Shown: positions 13,401 through 26,400, counted from the stretch's first letter. The stretch: DNA of 64,000 nt from Pseudoscleropodium purum (GCA_963969395.1 OZ017799.1:21578501-21642500); one strand, 5' to 3'. Translations and numbers: made by a program. The notes: a model not told the origin generated them from the sequence alone.

Positions 13401-13413
13401 GTTCCAGGGTTAA
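13398..13413. repeat. Candidate terminus of a TTAA-flanked element (GGGCGTTCCAGGG|TTAA)
   Basis: The sequence CGTTCCAGGG followed by TTAA (13,410-13,413) closely matches CGCTCCAGGG-TTAA at 33,413-33,426, the end of the complete element at 32,881-33,422. Just inside both ends lie related bases (AATGG...). No matching opposite end was found to the left, so this may be a solitary or decayed end. Confidence 0.35.
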
Positions 13414-13829
13414 GACCAGACTACGTAAAGCTTGCCTCACTTTTTCCACTATTTGAGTGTGCGCGCCTGCGGGCGTCTCCTCCCAGAAACAAGCCAATTG
13501 TCACCCACCGACACGAAACTCCCCACCTCCGGCAGTGAACCACTCCTGGAGCCCCTGCAATTTGCGGTGGAATTTTGGATATGGCCTTGCAAACCCCGCC
13601 ACTTGTCTTCGCCCTCTTTCAACACCCAACAACTAACCTCTCTCCTCCTACAGGACCGCTTAAGTCAAGTTACTCACAATATTCCACCCAAAATTGAAGC
13701 AAGCACAACGAATCCACAAAATCTCCGGAACCCCACCGCCCGCCGACCCCATCCAAGGTCCACAACCACATTGCGTGAGCTAGACGCCCATCATCGTCGT
13801 CGTCTCCTTCTTATGGATCGCTCCTCTCC

Positions 13830-15208
13830 ATGTTTTGTAGGGTGAAGGTTTGGATCCTTGCGCTGTATTTTTTGATTTGGGTTTTGTTGGTGGAAGAGCA
13901 AGGGGTTGCGATGGCGTCGGAGGCCGACCACGTCTTCGTGTATGGGAAACTGAGGCCGGATGCGCCGGAGAACACGGAGCCGCTGGGCCACACGAGTGGA
14001 GCGAAAAAGGCCTGGCTCATGGGGAGTCGATTGTATTGCTTCAACAAGGGGGGGCAGAAGAAGGCGGCGGTGAGGTTGGAAGAGGCGGGACACGCTGTAG
14101 CGGGGTATGTTGTGAAAGGGGCGGATATGAACGCGTTGCTGCGGGAGTCGGAAGCCAAGGAGTATTCTCCGCAACTGTATGAACGGGATGTCGTCGAGGT
14201 TAGGGTTCTTCTGCTTTCCATGCAATTTAATTTTCGTTGTCATGTGGTTTTGGTCAAGTCAGAGGTTTGAAATTCGCAAGAAATGGACTTTCCATGGAAA
14301 ATGGAGTTTAGAATTAGTGATTTGGAGAAAAATGGAGTTAACTTTTTGCAAATTTCACGTTCTAAACTTTCACCATTGCAGAGCTGTAGACTCAAAAACG
14401 TGGCATTCACAAAATATGGTCTCTATTATCTTCAAATCGATTTTGCTTGTCTTCATTTTTCACGGAACAGTTCATTTTCTGCGAATTAGTCAAGTCACAC
14501 GGACATGGAGGGTGGCCGTGGTCGATCTGTACCTGCCAAGGAGGGGACACGCAGAGTCGACGCTTTTGATGTTGAGCATGTTGGGCTGGTCAAATTTTTA
14601 TTGGCAGACGAAAGGGGATTTCAACGTAGAAAAGAATGAGTTATTTGGATACTGGGTGCAGACGTTACGGAGTGTCTAAGTTTTATTGATTATGGCTTTA
14701 AATTTCTTTTTTATTTGTAAGTACATCTTGATTATAGGGGTTATGTGCCAGCTGAACGTCTGCTTTAGAGTGTTCCTAGCTTAAATGTCTCTGCAATTCA
14801 GAGAAAGTCGTATGAAATGATTAAACCCTACTAGGAATTGCAATCACTGTAATAGTAGGGCTTCGCCACTGGGCTTTGTCTGCAGGAGCAGAACTCTTAG
14901 CGAAACTCGGCGTGGCCTCATATATCAGATTGTTGGTGTTGCAATAGGAGTGGCGGATTTATCAGATTTTAGATATTTATTGTAGGGATCCTGCCGATTT
15001 GCTTAATGATGTTTAGAGAGGACTGTTCTCGAAATGTTTTGTTTTCGGTTGATATTTAAGTTATAGTTTCTGTTTCATTTCTGACACGCATTTGGTGCAG
15101 GTCATAACTGAGAAGGGAGAGCGAGTGCCTTCGTATGTTTACCACAGACCCGATGTAGATGTTTCCGACCCTGTCCCGAAAGGAGATTGGCTGGAGCGGA
15201 GCCATTGA
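13830..15208 (+). CDS. YtfP-like gamma-glutamylcyclotransferase family protein
   Basis: Two exons, 13830-14198 and 15101-15208 (GT-AG, phase 0), give 157 residues. If translation starts at the inner ATG at 13911, the protein has 131. The family fold binds gamma-glutamyl substrates; its members release 5-oxoproline, but the plant YtfP-type substrate is not known. Visible marks are the substrate-loop motif VFVYGKLRP near the inner start, VAGYVV in mid-protein, an acidic ESEAKEYSPQLYERDVVEV segment that includes the likely catalytic Glu, and the YVYHRP...GDWLER C-terminus typical of the bacterial YtfP branch. From the outer ATG the first ~28 residues contain a hydrophobic run (VWILALYFLIWVLLV), which suggests a signal peptide or membrane anchor. 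If the inner ATG is used, the protein is cytosolic. The upstream region 13,430-13,829 is GC-richer and probably 5' UTR. Confidence 0.82.
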
Positions 15209-16920
15209 TTGGCGATTATTATGGACTGGATAAGAATAGATAGCCAAGAGGTGTGAGAGTATTCTTAGACTCAACGCCAAGTCATTTTACCCAAGAAACG
15301 TTCAGATTTGTCATTTTGGTTGATCTAAGGGCTTAGAGTGAGCAAGAGGGTACGGTTTATAATCCTCTTCTGTCTGTCTACTGGGACAAGATAATGACAT
15401 GGTTTTCTTGAACACCAGACTTGTCATTATTTAACAGACATCCACTTAGAACCCTTAGATACTGTATGGTGATCAAACTCTGCCCGCTGGAGATTGCAGT
15501 AGGTATGTAAAGTTCTTTTGGATTACCCTGTTTAGGAGTGAAATTTAGTTTTGAGTGAGCTATAGGAATTCCAGTTGTATACTTTATAAATTATCTTGGA
15601 ATTCGTTTAAAGAAATGGACGATTGGCGACTGCTTTGCTGTGCTATCACTGCTGAAATGTTAATTTTGGTTCTACTTCTTAGAATGTTGTTACAGTTATG
15701 TCTGAATGATGATTGAAAGCTGACAGTAATGAAAACAGTGATAGTGCGTCTGTTGAATTGCACTAAGGCTTGTTCACGCTTGGTGTTAGGAATGGTGTTT
15801 CTAATTTTAATTGAATCCACAGTTGTTCCTATATTTGTTCCTAAGACAATTGCTACCAACACCCTTAACACCAAGTGAAAACTTATCTTTATTGAATTAT
15901 TTACTTGTTTCCATAGTGCAAAGTTTTTGTGTCACAATATGGACTGTGTCAGGAGAGTGAAATTGATGCGTGCATATGTCTTTGTGCACTCCTCTGGCCT
16001 TGGAAGCATAGATAGCTATCTGTTGGCGGATATCCTTTGAACTTGCTCAGCTGTCGTCAATGGCCATTCAGTTAGACTTGAGAACTCCGTGGGGATTTAC
16101 TGTACAGTTCAATAACTTAGTCAGTTTCAGAGTAGCTACTTCCATACTTGGAGGTTTTCATCTTTGGATAGTATTTGTGATGTGGTGAACTTGCCATTTT
16201 TTCTGGCTCTTCCAACGTTGGAAGTTGCTATTCACTTTCAAGTTGAATAGCTGTTGAAAACTCCTCTCATGCTTTGCGATTGGAAACACATTTTCATGCT
16301 TCCAGCAGCAGTACAGACTCCTCTTCTTTTGGTTGTATGGAGGGTTTGGTTAAATCTTCTGATCTGACTTCAATTTGGTGTCATGGTGTTCTTTTGAGAT
16401 CGTTGATTGAGCATCATGGACAAGTGCCAACGTTGAGATTGTATCAAGTAACATGAAAGTGCTATTTGGAGGTAACAAGTTTGTTCGGGTATCCTCAATA
16501 GGAACTCGGATGCAGGTCTGAAATGGTAATCTAGAACAGGGCTTTTTTTTTGGCTTTCTGGTGCACCAGAAAAAAATAATTTGGCTAAAAAATGGCAACA
16601 AATCATAAAGCTTTTCACTAGAAAGTTTTGAATTATAAAAAAATCTTGGATGAAATTGCCTAATTGTAGATGAAAATAGTATTATGGACATGTGATATGT
16701 ATGAACGTGATCTTTTCTATTCAATTTGTGGATGAATGTTGAAATTTGGAGCACCACTATAACATTTTATATTGCCACTTCATAAAAAATGAAAAAAAAG
16801 CCTTGATCTGGAAGGTTTAGGGTTTAGGATCAGCTTCTAAGTGTAATACATCTACACCCAAGTGTTGGTTCTCTAGATCTGATGAGATATGGAATGGGGA
16901 TTAGTTTATAAGGTAACTAC
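15209..16920. other. 3' flank of the YtfP-like gene up to the hAT insertion
   Basis: Moderate-GC sequence with no conserved reading frame. Part is probably 3' UTR. It ends at the left 8-bp target duplication (16,913-16,920) of the hAT element. Confidence 0.4.
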
Positions 16921-17180
16921 CAGTGTTGGTCGGGTATCATAATTTAGAGATACCAGTCGGTTCCAAGTAATAGAGAGTCTTTAGAATCCAAGAGAGGGCG
17001 GGTGCATGGTATTTGAAAATCGTATTTTTTAAAATCATTAACAATATCAATCTAAATTTTTCCAGTGCTTAATAGCAAAATATCAATAGCGCAATATCAC
17101 CACAGCTAATACCAGGGCAATATGCACACGGGTATGGTATTAAAAATCACTCATACAGAAATCACTCAAAAATCACCCAT

Positions 17181-17240
17181 ACACCAAACAAAAAACTCAT
17201 ACACCAAACAAAAAACTCTTACACCAAACAAAAAACTCGC
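17181..17240. repeat. 20-bp tandem repeat, three copies, inside the hAT element
   Basis: Three consecutive copies of ACACCAAACAAAAAACTCNN lie downstream of the transposase stop, in the left subterminal region. They are identical apart from the last two bases. Confidence 0.9.
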
Positions 17241-17625
17241 AGGGCATCTATCTGTGACTACACTGTTGAACAGAATTGACACAATACAGACAATACAAGA
17301 CAGAATTATGATCAATATTTGCAATGAGAATACAAACATGAGTTTTGTTTGAGATTGTCAAGCAATTTCACACCAGCACATCATTGATGGTTTAGGTTGA
17401 GCTTTACAAGCATCCTTGAAAATATCCTTCCTGGAAACAGGCTTAACAAAACAAAGATACTACCACCATCACATGTACCATGAGAAGCCACTAAAAATGT
17501 TGAGCAGGAAGAAAATAAGCGAGAACCGGGCACTAAAGGCTTGCAGCACCATGACTGTCCTAGGCAAACCAGCAACAGTAACAGCGGCAGTACTTCTACT
17601 CCTCACCATCGGAATCTTCGGCAGC

Positions 17626-19950
17626 TTAAAAAAAACCAGCATCTTCAAGCTCATCTTCGGCAGCATCAAGTAAATCAGCCTCCTTCCTGTAGAACTCCTG
17701 TACGTCCTTTGCAACAACCTCACACTCATGACGCGCATCATCAGGCCAATTTTTGAAGATCATGATCAAAGAGTCTAAGTTGTCCAGGCCAAGGCGGCAC
17801 CGACGCAGGCCTGTAAGCACGCCAGCAATACTGAAGATGCGCTCAGTTTCAATTTGCGATCCCGGAATTGCCAGAATCTGGCGGGCCAAGAAGGCCACAG
17901 ATGGAAAACGGCTTCCATTCTCCTTCCACCATGTCAAGGGTTTCTCTGCCTCTGCAGGAACCACAGTCAAGCGTCGGAAAAGGGACAGTTCAGCAGTAAG
18001 GATGCCCTCGCAAGCTTCCTCAGTCGATGCTGCATCACCGAACAGTACGTTGGATGACCTCGGAGCAGGAGCAGGGGCTGGAATTCCGCCAGGGTTCAGG
18101 AATTTGTGTACCTTGATCAGAAAAGGAATCAGCACCGCCGTGTCATAGCTCTGCACAATCTCCTTTGCCTTCGCGACGCCGATGTACTCAATGATGCACT
18201 CCAAGCCCTTGAAGCGTGGGTCTAACATCAGAGCCAACATGTTGTGAGCCTTGGACTCGTTGAACACATCAGCAAAGGCAAGAAAAGGCTTCAGAACTCC
18301 AATAGCCTCGCGAGCCATCCTCATCTTGAGCATCTCAATCTCGGACTCGAAGTCACCAACTCGGAGAGCAGGAACAACCAACGCTCGCTGATCATGGACA
18401 TCTTGTAACTCCACCAAGACACGAAACGCCACAGCAAGGGCATCAGAGAGGAGCCAGTATCCACGAGTCTGGTTTAGAATGCACTGCTTCACAATGGCAT
18501 TCAGAGTCCCGGTAACAGTCCTCGCTACTACCCACGTGAGGCCACTCGGAACACGTTCCTGCAATTTCAGGGACTGCCGCCTGTAGCAGATGTTGATGGC
18601 GTCCGCATACTCCAACGTCTCCTGGAATAACACCACCTTCGAAGCAAAACGAGTCTTCACAGGGGTTTTGAGTTTCCGACTAGGCAGTCCAGCCTCAATG
18701 CACGCCTTGTTCCATTCACTGCGACCTACGCCAGACTTCTTGGTCCATGTGATACACGACTGCAGCGATTTCTGAGCAGTCTTCAAGGAGACCTTCTTCA
18801 TACCCACACACACCTTGTCCTCGGTGGTTGCGTATTAGCAGACCTTCGACATGATGTGTCCGAAACAAGCTCCACTGTAGGATTTGGTAAGGTCGAGAAC
18901 TGCACAAGACACTGTTGTCTGCAGAGCACGCTGGAGTGTGGCCAAATTGGCACCTTCATCTTTCACACAAGCGATTACCTTATCCCGCAACTGAAACTGA
19001 TCGAGTAGAGGCTTCACGATCTCAGCCAACGCAGCACCAGATGTATCTTGCGCTTCGAAGAGGCCCACTGTAACGTGCCGAGGCACCCAACTCTCGTTGA
19101 TGAAATTAACAACCACAGCAAAGGTATCCCAACCGCACCTTGACATCCACAAATCGAAAGTGATGGTAGCTGTCGCACAACTCGCAATTGCAGGCAACAC
19201 ATCCCTCTCCATTGTCTTCGCAAACATCGCGGGAATGTGCTCATTCACGAGCTGCCTCCGACTTGGGCACACCACCCGTGGATCCAGGCGCATGACAAGA
19301 CGGCGGAACCATGAACTCTCAACGGTGCTCAAAGCTTCGTAACCCTTGGCAATAAACAGGACCACATCTTCAATGAACCGCAACTGCTGCACATCGTTCT
19401 TGTTGTAGGGTTTGTTGTTACCGAAAAATGACGTGATATCAGACGGTGGCACCACCTTCCTTCTCTTCGACTTCTGCCTGGAACTCTCTGCCTCTGCTGT
19501 CTACCGCTTATACCTCTCCAAGTCGCTCGGATGCTCATTCGTCAAATGTTTCTTCATACTTGTGATTCCATGGTTAGGGTTATATTGCACGTAGCCCTTT
19601 CGTGAACGAGTGCTGCTGCGGGAGTTGCTGGACTCTGCCTGTCCAGGGTGACACACTGTGCACTTCATCGTCTGGGTCGCCTTCACGTCGACGCCATTCT
19701 CCGAGTCTCTTAGGCGAAAGAATGCCCACACCGCGGAGTTGCGATGATAAGGGACCCAAAACCTTGCATTCGCCATGAGCCCACCGTAGCGTACTTCCCA
19801 TGCCGCCTCATCTTCGGCAGCAACAGTCTCCTCAATCGGTCGCAGAATGTCCCCGTGCCTCTCTTCTGCAGCTTCCTCGCACTCAACGTCAACAGAATCT
19901 TCCTGCAACAAACCTGTGTCCTCATGACTAGGCTGGTAATCGGACGACAT
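17626..19950 (-). pseudogene. hAT transposase (BED zinc finger), two in-frame stop codons
   Basis: One continuous frame of 775 codons runs from the ATG at 19,950 to the stop at 17,626, interrupted by TAG at 19,501-19,503 and TAA at 18,835-18,837. The N-terminal part has an acidic leader and a BED-type zinc finger (KCTVCHPG, then KKHLTNEHPSD: C-x2-C and H-x4-H). The middle has the RNase-H-like core (ITFDLWMS, KDEGANLATL). The C-terminus has the hAT dimerisation region (FPSVAFLARQILAIPGSQIE, then TERIFSIAG). Both breaks fit single C-to-T changes (for example CAG to TAG, CAA to TAA; the context C-stop-YATTEDKV suggests an original Gln). Splicing around either stop is a less likely alternative. 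As it stands the gene could not make full-length transposase. Confidence 0.92.
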
Positions 19951-20485
19951 ACTGATGCTTCAGAACTGAAACCCTAGACTACAGCAAACTCTCAAACAAA
20001 CATGCAGGCAAGTAGGGCGAGCGCATGGTATTTGAAATTGTCACACAGATAATCGGAAGCTGCAATGAGAAACACCAAAACAATTATCGCTAACAAAATT
20101 GCAATTGATCATCGTACCTGAGCCTAAACCGTCAATAACACCACGCCTTCAAAGCACAGCAAGGGCAGCCCCCACTCCGCCCCTCACAATAACACTCACG
20201 ATCTCAGCCAATGCCGCTCACAATTACACTCACTCTAGCAAACCCTACCTTGTACATCGTACCCTCACAAACTGAAATCCAAATCTCAATACCAATGAAG
20301 CCCGCACGAAATCACCGCAGTCGGGTACACAATGCAGTATCTCGGAGACGCAGTGAGGGGCAACATGCATAAACCCTGCTTTCACGCCCATACACGTAAG
20401 CCTGTATCGGTTCCGTGAGACCCTGTTGATATTTACTATTGATACCCGGCTAAACCCCCTATACCCGACCAACACTGGTAACTAC

Positions 20486-23294
20486 ATCTAATTTTGACCC
20501 CTTTCAAAAATTGACCCTTACAAATTCTTGCTTAAAATCTACTCCTATTATTTATGAGAATATAGGGTCAGTTATAGAAACACCTATTTTTAGCATTTTG
20601 AATATTCAAAGTTTATTCATATAGTGCCCAAAAAATGCATTCTAAAAAAATATAAAATTCCCTTTTGACTACCAAAACCCCACAAATTATTTTTTAATAT
20701 ATTAATGGAAACCATGTTGAATTGCTTATTTGATTGATTTTAGGTTTAGTTACTTTATATAACTTCAAGCTAGGGTAGGGCAGATGAAAGGAAGTTGTAT
20801 GAGGGCACATAAATACAAAAGGTACCATACAACTAATATTGTCACATAGAGAGCTCCAAAATTGGACAAGTCGATCCAAGAGTTCTAGAATTGGTTGCCA
20901 TAAAGGCATGGTCAAAGAATCATTGAGTGAAGTGCCAAATTTCCAACTCTCCAAAAAATTCACAAATTGCTAGTTTCAGGACCAACATGGCAAGCATGTA
21001 AAGAAGGGTTATTCAATGGTTGTATTTGATTGATTTTTAAATTTGGCCTATATTACCTTGTTATTGCAACTTGTTATTCAAGTCCCATTGAGAATGCCCT
21101 TAGGCCATCTTTAATGGGATTGCAATAGTAGGCATCAATAGAATGTAGTAGAAATGAAAAATGGTTTTCGAGTGCAACTTTGAAGCAATCCAACAACTTC
21201 ACTGGCTTGCTATACTTCCTAGATTGATATGTGGAAGAAATTTGGAGAACTCTCTACCTTCAAGATTTCTTATTAGGATTGTTTTTGCTTTTACTTGAGT
21301 CACTTTTCAAGAACTACAAGTACTTTGTAGCTACTTGCACCACTTTCAAAGCACCATGTTGCAACTAGAGCACTTATATTCTAACCCAAAGTTTACTATA
21401 GTCTTTCTTGATTTTTCTTGAATTGGGTCTCTAATATTGAGCATCTAATTTACAACAATATTTGGATTGGCACAAAGTCCGGTTTTTAATAGATTTTGGT
21501 CCATGTTTTATTCTTCCATTAAAAATGCTCTTATAGAAATAAAATCCTTTGATGTTGCAGGTTTAACATTCCATTTCTCATAACAAGATTATTCTTGAAA
21601 GATTGAAAGAGCTTTTGTCAAATTTGCAATTGGTGTTTCAAAAGAATTGTATTGAAATTAATTTATCAAATTAGTTACGATAATGGCTATACAATATTAT
21701 AGCCAAATAATACAAAATTTAAAGAAGCAATTTGAGGAGGTCCTAGTGATGGATTTGATTGCATTAATCATCATTTTGGGAATTCTTTACTAACAATGGT
21801 CTTGAAATTAGTGTCATAAAAATGCTTTCTTTGGATAAACAAATGTATTTTAAGCGAATCTTGAAAATATGTAAATATTGGAAATCCAAAATCTACAACT
21901 TGCACATATTAATGCAAAAAATAGTTTGAACTTCACAAATTCATACATATTCCCCAAATTATCAATTTTCTTTTTTAGATTTATAATTTTCAATTGCCAA
22001 TTTGTTAAAAATAACTTCTTATGTTGTTACCACCTCAAAATATGACGAATTACTTAAAATGTTGGTTATAGGACAATGCTTCTACATTAGTTATTTATAA
22101 AAAGTCCTTCATTTGTAAACATGATGATTTTTTTGGCCTTGACTAGTTGAATTCAAGATACTTATACTAATATGGACTTGAGACATTGTACGTTCTTTGA
22201 ACTAACCGTTTTTATTAAAGACAATTAAAACAACTAAGGTAATAACATTTAACCCTGAAAAGATTCACCTATGATTATAGAGTTGAACATCGTAACCCTT
22301 TGACTTTGTTGGTTCCCATTTTGTGACTATTTATACTTTAAATTTTAATATTCGTTTTCAGATTACAAGTTCCATGTGTTCATATCCAATTACATAATAT
22401 TCTAGAGGGTTCATTTATGTTTTCTATTTTAAAAATAAGTTAAAATTTTAGGTTACAAAATATTGTTTGTAATTTTACCTTTTAGTTTTGGTAAGAAAAT
22501 CAAAGGTCATTCAAACATATTCTAATCAATTTTATTGTATTTACACTTTTTCATTTTTTCAATTCAGAATAATTTTTCAAGCAAAAATTCTGAAATATTC
22601 AATACTTTAAGAAAAAAATGAATTTTCATATATAAAAAATGTCAAAATTTTATTGATTGAGTACATAGATGCTAAATTTAGCTTGATAGTGGTAATTGAT
22701 TTTGAGGTCTTGCAATAATTAATTGACATATATGCAAGAGTTTTTTGGGGGAAGGGGCAAATCATTGAAAAATTATCACACTTTTCTTCATTGTTGCTTG
22801 TACCATAAAAAAATGGTTTTAAATTAATTCAATTATTTTTTTCTATTAATCAATTTATTATTATTTTTTGCTCTAAAAATTATGAAAATTAGAATTTTTC
22901 ATGAAAATAATTGAAGCATTTAGTGTTGATAGACAAAAATTAGTCTCATGTAACACACTAGATTGAAACTCAAATATAATTTTAAAACCTAGAAGTGAGC
23001 TCCAAAGTGACATTGTACCATATGACAATGGAGTTGGTTCTTTAGGGGTCAAGCTCTTATACTACAAAATATGCCCTTGAGGGCTCATTCACTAGTGCTA
23101 AGAGCAGGTAACTTAGCATTGGAGCAACTTTTTGTGCATAATTAGCTCCTCTAGTGCATTTTGTTAGTCTTTGCTAATTTTGCAAACCAATTCAATAGCA
23201 AATTAGCCTAAAATGCTCACACTTAATCTTCACATATCTAAAATATCTTGCTACGACTTCCATATAAGTCCTAGAAATTGCACTCCCAGATATA
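20486..23294. other. Gene-free AT-rich spacer
   Basis: No gene, tandem array or terminal repeat pair was recognised. A minus-strand open frame at 20,694-20,963 is isolated and has no known motifs. A TTAACCCTGAAAAG sequence at ~22,249 looks like an end of the TTAA-flanked family, but I found no partner. Confidence 0.4.
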
Positions 23295-23407
23295 TCAACC
23301 CCTGAGCTCTTTGACGTTCAATTTCTAGACAATGAATAGATTCTTATTCAACCTACATCCTCATTATTACTTGGATGAAAGTCATCCTAATTTGTCAAAA
23401 TACTTAA

Positions 23408-26400
23408 TCCCTAAAGGGCCAAATTGTGTTTTTTGGCAACATAGAAATTTTGGGCAAGTACGTGTGTAGTCTTGTGAATTTTTCGATTTTGGACAATTTG
23501 CTGTGAATAGTGTGAATAGAGACAAATTGACAAAGAATTCACACAATAGAGTAGAAATATAGACAAATTGCCAAATTAGGAAGGATGTAGAAAGAAAGAA
23601 ACATAAAAGCTTTGAGATGGTAAAAGACAAGTTGACTCTACACTTTGGTTTTGAATAGTTGTCTTTAGTTTTTGGCATATAGTCAGGCAATTTGTCATTT
23701 TGTCTCTCTCACTTTCTCGGTTATCAAATAGCTTTTGTAAATTGTCTCGTTTTTCATGTACTTTGGAACTTCATGATAATATAATATTTCTTGTAAACAA
23801 TTTTCCTTTAAGCTTTGAATTTAGATCCAGTGATTGGACTAAATTGGGCAATTTATAAATTACAGTCAAGATCTAGTGATTGGATCCTCTGAACTGTAAA
23901 TCAATTTAACAAATTGTCTGGAGTATCCAGTGATTGGATCTCTTCATTTTTTTGTGTCAAATTGTATGTTTGGTGGAATTGGCTTGGTTGTGTAAAATTA
24001 TAAAATTGACAATTTGTATGTTTTGCTCCAATGAGTGGACAGCAATACTTAGCAATTTGTCAAATATTGAACTGATTTTGTGACTGGTCTGAATTGTGGT
24101 GTTTGTTTTCAGTGTGTGTTTGATTTCTTGGTGTAAGTTGTGTGCAGATTTATTGTGATGAATTTGTGGTTGTTTGAAGGAATTATGAGACAAATTGTTT
24201 GTGAATAAGTGTGCACTGTTAAGTTGTGTTTGTGGGAATACGTGGGAATTGTATAATGGCGGATTCATGTGTAGACAATTTGTCTGGTTTAGTGTTGTAT
24301 CATGAATGTATGGGTCGAATTGTCAATGTATTACTGTGAGTAAATGAATAATAATTTATCGGGATTAGAAGACAATTTGTCTTTGGGACTGTCGTAAATC
24401 AAACGGAGCAGACAATTTGTCAATTAGTTGATAATGCGGATGCTGTGGAGTCGGCGTGCAGACAAAGACAATTTGCCGGAACCAGTGATGCAGGTCAACT
24501 AATTACAGATAAGTTCATGAAGTATTTTAATTTGTACTTTTGACCAATTGTCTTGTTAAGTTTATTTATAATCTTTGTGATTGTCTGGACTACTTCAATT
24601 TTATGAATTATGTAGAAAAGTGGTGTATCAGAGTTTTAGTATATGGTTGTGAGAAGACAAATTGTCAAGTCATAACTGTAATTATAATAAATAATTAGAA
24701 CCAGTTTCAAAGAATTAAAAGTAATTAGAGACAAATTGTCTAAAGAATTTCAACAGTGAATTTGTCCAACGGTGTATGATATATATATATATAATTTAAA
24801 TTGATGTGTATAAAAAATTGGGAGATTAAAGAATTGGGATGCTGAAAGAATGGATCAAAGTATGATAATTTGACTTATTTTTATGCTGTTGATGTATGAA
24901 GTCAAATTGTCCTGAATATGTGTATATATGATTGAATCCGGAGTTATGTGTGGATAGACCAGTTGTCCAAAATAGAATTAAATTTATTTATTTTATGATT
25001 AAATTTCTGAAATGATAATCCAGTTAGTAGAATAGAAGCAAATTGTTTGAATTCTTGGTTGTTAGTGTGGTTAACAACCGGGTCTCTAACTGACAATTTA
25101 TCTTGGGCCAGTTGATGTTGTTGAATATAGTACAGTCATAGTAGGTCTATGTTAAAGACAATTTGCCGTAGTATTCAGATTTCACTACAGACAGTGTATA
25201 GGCAAATTGTTCTTATCAATTTAATTATTGAAAAGAGTATTGTGTTTGGAGTTAGTAGAGGTAATAAATATGTGGTGGAACAAATTGACTGAGTAACGGA
25301 TGGAGTATACTGTGTGACAAATAGTTTTTGTTGATAGTTAGGTCAAAGTGCAAGAGTAGTTGTGATTATCAAAATGTTGTGGTTATATGGATGGTGTGTT
25401 GGATAAATTATCTTGTTGTTGTTGATGTTGTAAATTGTATTGCATCACACACTCATTCCCATTGCATTAGATAGAGACAATTTGTTGTAGAGGACTGAGA
25501 CTTTGTGATACTCATTTAACTTAGTAATTTGGCTAGCTAAGTAGTGACTGGACAAATTGTTTTGGTAAAAAGCTTCACGATAATTAATGAATATATATAT
25601 TATTAATGTGTATATGTGAATTGTTGCATTTAAAAGTCTAGATCATGCATGACAAATTGCTCTTATAAACCTGCCAAATTGTCTTGAAAATACCCCTAGA
25701 ATACTAGCCAGGACCGGGACAGCACTCATGCGTCCATAGCATTATTTAACGGACAGGCTACCAAATTCATCCTTGGAATATAAGAGTGTTTTACAATTGA
25801 TTTCTATAGTAAAATTGTTGAGTAAATTCCATAACAATTTAGCTTACAAGTGACTTCTAGCTGCAAAACATTAGACTATTTGACCATTCCCTTTGATTTT
25901 AGGACCCCTATACTTAATCCTGGGTTTTGGGAAATAGACAAAATCTAGACTACAACGTGCAACTAGAGATTTCCATGTTTTTGGCCCAAATTTTGATAGA
26001 AAGTGTGGATAAGGAATATCTTTCTTGTACACTAAATTTCAGGACATTTGGAAATTTGAGTCAAAAGTTATAGCCTAAAATGTAGTTTGTTTCTCGACTT
26101 GGGCAATCCAGGCAAAATCATTTTTTTCAAAAACCCAAATTTGAAATTGTTTTTTTAGATTTATATATACATTAAAATCTTTGAATCATTCCATTTCAAT
26201 CAATGAGTCAAAAGTTATGAGGTGTTTGAGTTTGCGGGCAATTATGGATTCTCTACCCCCCAAATAAACTTTGAAGTCCTTTATTGAGTTCAATTTTCAA
26301 TATTTTTGGAAAAAAATAAAAAATAAGGTGAATATTGTTTATTACAACATTACAACATTTGGAATTTTCATTTTTCAATTCCATAAATGAATTATTAATA

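Larger units (their letters stand above)
16921..20477 (-). mobile_element. Complete hAT-superfamily DNA transposon (3,557 bp)
   Basis: Terminal inverted repeats begin CAGTGTTGGTCGGGTAT at 16,921; the same 17 bases occur in reverse complement at 20,461-20,477. The insertion is flanked by a perfect 8-bp duplication, GTAACTAC, at 16,913-16,920 and 20,478-20,485. Both are defining hAT features. The interior holds a BED/hAT transposase frame on the minus strand. Subterminal direct repeats share the core GCATGGTATTTGAAA at ~17,011 and ~20,024. The element is far GC-richer than the surrounding spacer. The perfect target duplication argues for a fairly recent insertion. Confidence 0.95.

Noticed and set aside
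13791..14243. Minus-strand open frames of 136 and 150 codons over the YtfP-like exon 1
   Set aside because: Arg/Pro-rich antisense shadows. The plus strand carries the conserved motifs and splice sites.
17541..19342. Plus-strand open frames of 60-131 codons across the hAT transposase
   Set aside because: They are antisense shadows of the GC-rich transposase frame, which has clear BED and hAT motifs on the minus strand.
23409..25690. Possible CRISPR-like or satellite array
   Set aside because: The repeat is only ~11 bp, occurs in both orientations and has irregular spacing. The context is a plant genome.
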